From Agromyces bauzanensis (GTDB lineage: Bacteria; Actinomycetota; Actinomycetes; Actinomycetales; Microbacteriaceae): a stretch of DNA of 64,000 nt. Under the pieces are notes generated by a model, which worked only from the letters and a program-made list of their open reading frames with translations, did not search any database and was not told the DNA's origin. Positions 59,380-64,000 of the stretch are shown one piece after another. The stretch spans positions 367 through 64,366 of the forward strand of contig NZ_BMMD01000011.1 of assembly GCF_014645655.1 (NCBI RefSeq). Direction: 5' to 3'. The stretch's first letter is position 1; every line of letters starts with the position of its first letter. The translations under genes and the position numbers were made by a program.

Positions 59380-60366
59380 ATGGAACGCACCCTCGTGGGC
59401 CGTTTCGGCGGGCCTGAGGTCGTCGAGCACGTGTCCCACCCTGATCCGGCTCCGAGCCGCGGTCGCGTGAGCGTCCGTGTGACGCACGCCTCGATCGGAT
59501 CGACCGACGTGCTCGCCCGTCGCGGCGGCTATCTCCTGCAGCCGAGGCCCGGCTTCGCACCCGGCTACGACTTCGTCGGGGTGCTCGAGACGACGACACC
59601 GGATGCCGCGGCCCGCGGCCTCGCCGTGGGCACCCGTGTCGCGGCGTGCCTGCCGCGCATGGGCTCGCACGCCACGTCGATCCTCGTGCCGCCGCGACTG
59701 CTCGTGCGGGTGCCCGCCGCCCTGCCGTCCGAGATCGCGGCCGCACTCCCGCTCGACGCCATCACCGCGGGCCTCGCCCTCCGGCTCGCGCGCCTCCGCC
59801 CCGGTGATCCCCTCCTCGTGCAGGGGGCCAGCGGACCGGTCGGTTCCCTCATCACGCAGCGCGCCGTCGCCGCGGGGCATCCGGTCATCGGCACGGCGTC
59901 GGCGGCCAATCGCGGCACCGTCGCGGCGCTCGGCGCGACCTGGCTGGACTACCGCGACCCCGAGCTCGTGACGCGAGTACATGACGCCACGGCGGGTGGC
60001 GCCGCCGCCGCCATCGACCACACCGGCTCGAACGGGGTGCGTGCGGCCGTGGCATCCGGCGGCACCGTGGTGCGCCTGTCGTTCGTCGGCCGGCCCGGCC
60101 GCGAACGTCGGGACACGTTCACGGGCGGTCTCGCGACGCTCTCGCGTGTCGTCGCCCGACCCCGCGAGCGGCTCGTGTCGGTGCCCGCGTTCGTCGCGGC
60201 GCGACCCGCCCGCGCGCGGGAGTTGCTCGCCGGCGAGCTCGATCGCGTCGTGAGCGGCGAGCTCCGTGCCCCGGCCGTCGAGGTCGTGCCGTTCGCCGAT
60301 GCGCGCGCGGCGCACGACCGGCTCGACCGCGGGCTCGCGGGCACCAAGCTCGTGCTCGCGATGTGA
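59380..60366 (+). CDS. Zinc-free medium-chain quinone oxidoreductase-like protein
   Basis: A 328-residue MDR protein: VRVTHASIGSTDVLARRGGYLLQPRPGFAPGYDFVGVLE (QOR-type GroES domain without zinc Cys) and the nucleotide-binding PLLVQGASGPVGSLITQRAVAAG. It probably reduces quinones or electrophilic alkenals with NADPH. ATG 59380 has GGAG five bases away; ATG 59368 is an alternative. Regulation by the divergent MarR protein is likely. Confidence 0.88.
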   Translation: MERTLVGRFGGPEVVEHVSHPDPAPSRGRVSVRVTHASIGSTDVLARRGGYLLQPRPGFAPGYDFVGVLETTTPDAAARGLAVGTRVAACLPRMGSHATSILVPPRLLVRVPAALPSEIAAALPLDAITAGLALRLARLRPGDPLLVQGASGPVGSLITQRAVAAGHPVIGTASAANRGTVAALGATWLDYRDPELVTRVHDATAGGAAAAIDHTGSNGVRAAVASGGTVVRLSFVGRPGRERRDTFTGGLATLSRVVARPRERLVSVPAFVAARPARARELLAGELDRVVSGELRAPAVEVVPFADARAAHDRLDRGLAGTKLVLAM

Positions 60367-60379
60367 AGCCCGACGCGCA

Positions 60380-61588
60380 TCAGCCGGACGCGGGCGGCAC
60401 GCCGACCTCGTCGTGCCGGCGGCGCCTGAGGTGGTACGTCTTGCGCTGGTCGAGCGAGGGGTCGGGCGCGTCCCAGACCTTGATGATCGCCCAGACGACC
60501 GCGGTGAGCGGCACCGCGAGCACCGCCCCCGCGATGCCGCCGAGGATGGTACCTGCGGTGAGGGCGATGAGGATGACGAGCGGATGCAGCTTCAGCGATT
60601 GCGCCATCACCACCGGTTGCAGCAGGTCTCCCTCGAGCTGGTTCACGAGGATGACGATCGCGACGACGATGAGCGCGACGATCGGCCCGTTGGCCACGAG
60701 GGCGACGAGCGCGGCGAGGGTGCCCGCGAGCGTGGCGCCGACGAGCGGGATGAACGAGGTGAGGAACACGATCACCGCGAGCGGCAGGGCGAGCGGCACC
60801 TGCAGGATGACGAGCCCGAGGCCGATGAAGAACGCGTCGACGAAGGCCACGATCGCGGTGCCGCGCACGTATCCGCCGAGCACCTTGACACTCGTGACGC
60901 CCACACGGCGTCCGCGCTCGAGGTGTGCGCCGCGGTACGGGCGCATGAAGAAGGCCCAGATCTTGTCGCCGTCCTTCAGGAAGAAGAAGAGCACCACGAT
61001 CATGAGCAGGAGCCCCGTGACGAACTCGGTCGCCCGCGAGACGCCAAGGAGGGCGCTCTGGCCGAACTCGGCGCTCGTCACGAAATCGACGATCGCATTG
61101 CGAGCGTCGTCGATCTGCTGCTGGTCGAACGGGATCGGAAGCGTCTGCACCCACGCGAGCAGGTCGTCGAAGCCCTGGGTCGCCGACTCGACCAGGTCCG
61201 CCCACTGGCTGCGCACGGCGAAGACGACCCCGGTGATGATGCCGCCGAGCACGAGGATGCTGCCGAGCAACGTGATCCACGCGGCGAGTATTGGCGAGAC
61301 GCGATGCCGGCGCAGCCATCCGACGAGCGGCGCCGCCGCCGCCGCGAGGATGAGCGCGACGAGCACGGCGATGACGAGCACCGTGACCTGGACGAGCGCC
61401 CAGATGGCGAGCGCGGCGAGGGCCACGACGATGAGGATCTGGAGGCTCCGGGTGGCCCAGCGGCCGAGGCGGTCGTTCCAGATCGACCCGAGGTTGCTGC
61501 GAGGCACCCCGTGCGCATCGGGTGCGTCAGTGGTGGAAGCGACCGACTCCGGGGCGGGCCCCTGGTCGGTGCTGCGTCGGAAGACCAT
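60380..61588 (-). CDS. AI-2E (PerM/TqsA) family transporter, second copy
   Basis: A 402-residue protein with a ~45-residue polar N-terminus and 7-8 membrane segments. LVGWLRRHRVSPILAAWITLLGSILVLGGIITG, LLLMIVVLFFFLKDGDKIWAFFM, VALIVVAIVILVNQLEGDLLQPVVMAQSLKLHPLVILIALTAGTILGGIAGAVLAVPLTAV identify the family. Only moderately similar to the copy at 47 kb, so an old duplication or separate origin. Convergent with the reductase gene. Confidence 0.87.
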   Translation of the reverse strand: MVFRRSTDQGPAPESVASTTDAPDAHGVPRSNLGSIWNDRLGRWATRSLQILIVVALAALAIWALVQVTVLVIAVLVALILAAAAAPLVGWLRRHRVSPILAAWITLLGSILVLGGIITGVVFAVRSQWADLVESATQGFDDLLAWVQTLPIPFDQQQIDDARNAIVDFVTSAEFGQSALLGVSRATEFVTGLLLMIVVLFFFLKDGDKIWAFFMRPYRGAHLERGRRVGVTSVKVLGGYVRGTAIVAFVDAFFIGLGLVILQVPLALPLAVIVFLTSFIPLVGATLAGTLAALVALVANGPIVALIVVAIVILVNQLEGDLLQPVVMAQSLKLHPLVILIALTAGTILGGIAGAVLAVPLTAVVWAIIKVWDAPDPSLDQRKTYHLRRRRHDEVGVPPASG

Positions 61589-61763
61589 GCCACGACCCTA
61601 GGGGCGCGGCCCGGCTTCGCACAGGCCTTGACGCGGCGCGCCCCCGCTCCGGGGGTCGCGACACGGACGGGCCGGACACGGTCCCACGCCGCCCAGGGCG
61701 CGAGCCGCCGCTTCCGCCGGGTGAACGGGAGTCTCGTTCGCAGACTGATCCCCCGCCTCGCGA

Positions 61764-62459
61764 TCAGGCGCGTCCCGCCAGCACCTCGTCGACCCACGCC
61801 GGCACCACGAGGCTCGCCGGGCCGTGCCGCACCTCCTCGAACAGCGGCGTGATCTCGCTCGCGGCGAGATTCAGCTCGATCGTGCGGGCGCCGAATTCCG
61901 CCGCCGTCATGACGAAGCCGGCGGCCGGGTAGACGGCACCCGAGGTGCCGATCGCGGCGAACGCGTCGCACGCGAGGAGCGCCTCGTCGATCTCGTCGAG
62001 GTGGTACGGCAGCTCGCCGAACCACACCACGTCGGGACGGAGCATCCGCTCGCCGCATTCCGGGCACCGGGGACGCTCGATGAGATCGGCCGCGATCGGC
62101 GACCGCGCCTCGCACGCCGTGCAGCGCGCCGTGAGCAGGTCGCCGTGCATGTGCAGCAGCCGGCGCGACCCGGCGCGCTCGTGCAGGTCGTCGACGTTCT
62201 GGGTGATCACGAGCAGGTCGTCTCCGAGGGCGCCTTCGAGCCGGGCGAGCGCGTCGTGCGCGGGGTTCGGCTCGACCTGCGCGACGGCGTGGCGGCGGGA
62301 GTCGTAGAAGCGGTGCACCGTGTCGGGATCGCGGCCGAACGCCTCGGGCGTCGCCACGTCCTCGACGCGGTGCCCCTCCCACAGGCCGCCCGCGTCGCGG
62401 AACGTGGGCACGCCGCTCTCGGCGGATATCCCGGCACCGGTGAGCACGACAAGTCGCAT
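61764..62459 (-). CDS. cobB: NAD-dependent deacylase (sirtuin)
   Basis: A 231-residue class III/U-type sirtuin. Motifs: LTGAGISAESGVPTFRDAGGLW, ITQNVDDLHERAG, the catalytic His in LHMHGDL, a zinc-binding set CTAC...CPEC, and RPDVVWFGE. The YxxxR pocket pair (Tyr in FYDSRR, with Arg) suggests desuccinylase as well as deacetylase activity, as in E. coli CobB. It stands alone between the AI-2E gene and a small membrane protein. Confidence 0.92.
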   Translation of the reverse strand: MRLVVLTGAGISAESGVPTFRDAGGLWEGHRVEDVATPEAFGRDPDTVHRFYDSRRHAVAQVEPNPAHDALARLEGALGDDLLVITQNVDDLHERAGSRRLLHMHGDLLTARCTACEARSPIAADLIERPRCPECGERMLRPDVVWFGELPYHLDEIDEALLACDAFAAIGTSGAVYPAAGFVMTAAEFGARTIELNLAASEITPLFEEVRHGPASLVVPAWVDEVLAGRA

Positions 62460-62628
62460 GCCTCCATTGAACCGTGCGCGGGCGTACGTGAGGTGATGCG
62501 GGCGAGCGGATGCCCCCGCCGCACGCCGTCGGCATCGTGGAGGTCGTGAGCGGCATCGCGACGACCACCACGACCACGCGCCCTCACACAGCGGCAGGGC
62601 CCCGCGTCATCCGGCTGCGCCTGTTCGA

Positions 62629-62805
62629 TCAATCGTCGGACGGACGCACGAGCGCCCGCAGCACGAAGAACACCACCACCGCGACCACGGCGACGATCGC
62701 GAGCTTCACGATGAACCACAGCACGCTGAACACCACGTCGACGATGAACCAGGCGAGAAGCACGGCGACGATGACGCCGATGACGGTCCAGACGGTGCGG
62801 CTCAT
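62629..62805 (-). CDS. 58-residue membrane protein
   Basis: Starts MSRTVWTVIGVIVAVLLAWF and continues with a second hydrophobic stretch (LAIVAVVAVVVFFVLRALV), ending RPSDD. Two membrane helices and no other feature. No ribosome binding site is strong, but the hydrophobic pattern and compact frame support it. Similar small proteins are common in Microbacteriaceae. Confidence 0.6.
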   Translation of the reverse strand: MSRTVWTVIGVIVAVLLAWFIVDVVFSVLWFIVKLAIVAVVAVVVFFVLRALVRPSDD

Positions 62806-62979
62806 GCTTCGAGGCTAACCGACGAGGTCATCCGCCTTCCCACCGCCGAGCCGCGCCGTCGGCGCCGCACGGCGACGACGTGACGACGGGCTGAGCGGAC
62901 GACAGCGGGGATACGCTGGCGAATGCGAGCGGCCGCGGCCGCGACATCCACTCGCCCACGATGCCACGGAGGTACGAAC

Positions 62980-64000
62980 GTGCACGACGCGAACACGACC
63001 GAGCCGGCGCTGCACCCCGACACGATCGCGATCACCGCGGGCCGCCCGCCGCACGGCCCGGATGCGCCCATGAACGTGCCCGTGCACCTCACCTCCACCT
63101 ACGGTGCGGGCGGCGCGCTCGAGTACGGGCGGTACGGCAACCCGTCGTGGACCGCCTTCGAGGACACTCTCGGCGCACTCGAGGGCGGCCGCTGCGTGGC
63201 GTTCGCCTCGGGCATCGCCGCGATCGCCGCGGTGCTCGACCTCGTCGAACCGGGCGGCACGGTCGTAGCGCCCCGCCATTCGTACACGGGCACCTTCGGC
63301 CAGCTCGAGGAGCTCGAGTCGAAGGGGCGCATCCGCGCGGTCTTCGTCGACATCACCGACACCGCGGCGGTGACGGATGCCTGCGCGGATGGCGCGATGC
63401 TGTGGTTCGAGTCGCCCACGAACCCGGCGCTCGAGATCGCCGACATCCCCGCGATCACGCGCGGCGCGCACGAGCACGGCGCGCTCGTGGCGGTCGACAA
63501 CACGTTCGCCACGCCGCTGCTGCAGCGCCCGCTCGAGCACGGCGCCGACCTCGTCGTGCACTCGGCCACGAAGTACATCTCGGGCCACAGCGACGTGGTC
63601 ATGGGCGCGGCGATCGCGGCATCCGACGACCTCGCCGCAGCGCTCGTGCACCACCGCTCGCTGTTCGGGGCGATCCCCGGTCCGCTCGAGGTGTTCCTCG
63701 CGCTGCGCGGCCTGCGGACCCTGCCCGTGCGCCTCGAGCGTGCGCAGGCGAACGCGCAGGAGCTCGTGCGCCGGCTCACCGGTCACCCGGCGCTCGACGA
63801 GGTGCGCTACCCGGGATTCGGCGCCATCGTGTCGATCGTCGTGCGCGGCGGTGCCGAGCCGGCCGACGCGCTCATCGAGCGCACGTCGCTCTGGGTGCAC
63901 GCAACGAGCCTCGGCGGCGTCGAGTCGACGTTCGAGCGCCGCCGACGGTGGCCCGCGGAGGCCCCGACGATCCCCGAGGGCCTCGTGCGCCTCTCGGTCG
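62980..64000 (+). CDS. metB: Cystathionine gamma-synthase-like PLP enzyme (3' end beyond window)
   Basis: A frame starting at GTG 62980 after GGAGG stays open to the window edge (340 codons). The Cys/Met-metabolism PLP fold is clear: TSTYGAGGALEYGRYGNPSWTAFEDTLGALEGGRCVAFASGIAA, SPTNPALEIADI, VAVDNTFATPLLQRPLEHGADLVVHSATKYISGHSD (PLP lysine in SATKY). Family members make cystathionine from an O-acylhomoserine and cysteine or cleave it. The choice between MetB and a gamma-lyase is not decided by sequence alone. TACGCT at 62912-62917 may be the -10. Confidence 0.85.
   Translation, partial: MHDANTTEPALHPDTIAITAGRPPHGPDAPMNVPVHLTSTYGAGGALEYGRYGNPSWTAFEDTLGALEGGRCVAFASGIAAIAAVLDLVEPGGTVVAPRHSYTGTFGQLEELESKGRIRAVFVDITDTAAVTDACADGAMLWFESPTNPALEIADIPAITRGAHEHGALVAVDNTFATPLLQRPLEHGADLVVHSATKYISGHSDVVMGAAIAASDDLAAALVHHRSLFGAIPGPLEVFLALRGLRTLPVRLERAQANAQELVRRLTGHPALDEVRYPGFGAIVSIVVRGGAEPADALIERTSLWVHATSLGGVESTFERRRRWPAEAPTIPEGLVRLSV

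Noticed and set aside
61745-61767. CTGATC/GATCAG near the sirtuin stop as a terminator
   Set aside because: Only a 6-bp stem with a 11-base loop, overlapping the coding end and lacking a T-run.
62806-62979. A methionine-type riboswitch upstream of the metB-like gene
   Set aside because: The 174-base region has no SAM-I-like conserved core or terminator pair that I could identify.
1-64000. tRNA, rRNA or integrase genes marking an island
   Set aside because: No T-loop-like GTTCRANYC in a cloverleaf context, no rRNA core sequences and no recombinase motifs were seen.

Overview
The window is high-GC actinobacterial DNA, most likely from a Microbacteriaceae member (Agromyces/Microbacterium type). 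The evidence is GC-rich codon use, abundant GTG starts, ATGA/GTGA gene overlaps, leaderless promoters, and the word GGATGCC/GGCATCC scattered over both strands. Gene families fit too: a HerA-like ATPase, DUF6986, Eis-type acetyltransferases and a two-subunit xanthine dehydrogenase. It looks chromosomal. I see no rRNA, tRNA, IS element, prophage or CRISPR array.

Layout. 0-14 kb: a PH-like membrane protein, a GNAT and HerA-like ATPase pair, a small membrane protein divergent from a hipBA module with three evenly spaced operators, a LigD-type polymerase with a small-molecule kinase, a candidate D-amino-acid salvage set (enolase-superfamily racemase, GNAT, saccharopine-dehydrogenase-like enzyme), and a DUF559 nuclease-like gene bracketed by 52-nt hairpin repeats. 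14-24 kb: a purine catabolic locus. On the minus strand it runs malate-synthase-like, DUF6986, ureidoglycine aminohydrolase, hydroxyisourate hydrolase, urate oxidase; divergently on the plus strand are three xdh genes. Together these take hypoxanthine/xanthine to urate and process later intermediates towards glyoxylate. OHCU decarboxylase, allantoinase and allantoate amidohydrolase are not in the window.

24-35 kb: a PAP2 phosphatase, a drug-efflux MFS, and a xylose block (ROK regulator, xylA, xylB) followed by glycerate kinase, ThuA-like and LacI genes. This stretch is littered with broken sugar-utilisation genes (ABC permease, GH3, LacI, a GH42-like enzyme, sugar isomerase). 35-43 kb: a three-gene minus-strand unit led by a DUF4062-STAND ATPase-TPR protein, a divergent receiver-TrxR-like flavoprotein, and an Eis-like acetyltransferase. 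43.5-47 kb: a xylose-type ABC transporter (xylFGH). 47-57 kb: an AI-2E family protein, a degenerate Ser/Thr kinase, a 1200-residue secreted phosphoesterase, an LMF1-family protein, a CrtI-like oxidoreductase, a NUDIX and an MBL-fold hydrolase. 57-64 kb: two MarR-type regulators, each divergent from an oxidoreductase and each with two operators 34 bp apart, then another AI-2E protein, a sirtuin, small membrane proteins and the start of a cystathionine gamma-synthase-like gene.

The most unusual signals are: the 52-nt stem-loop units pointing away from both sides of the DUF559 gene; the hipBA operators spaced exactly 61 bp; an internally deleted malate synthase A that keeps its original C-terminus; dispersed repeats built into the HerA-like coding sequence; a hydroxyisourate hydrolase lacking its catalytic tail; and the concentration of truncated carbohydrate genes at 23-35 kb. 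Everything here was read by eye; no database search was run.
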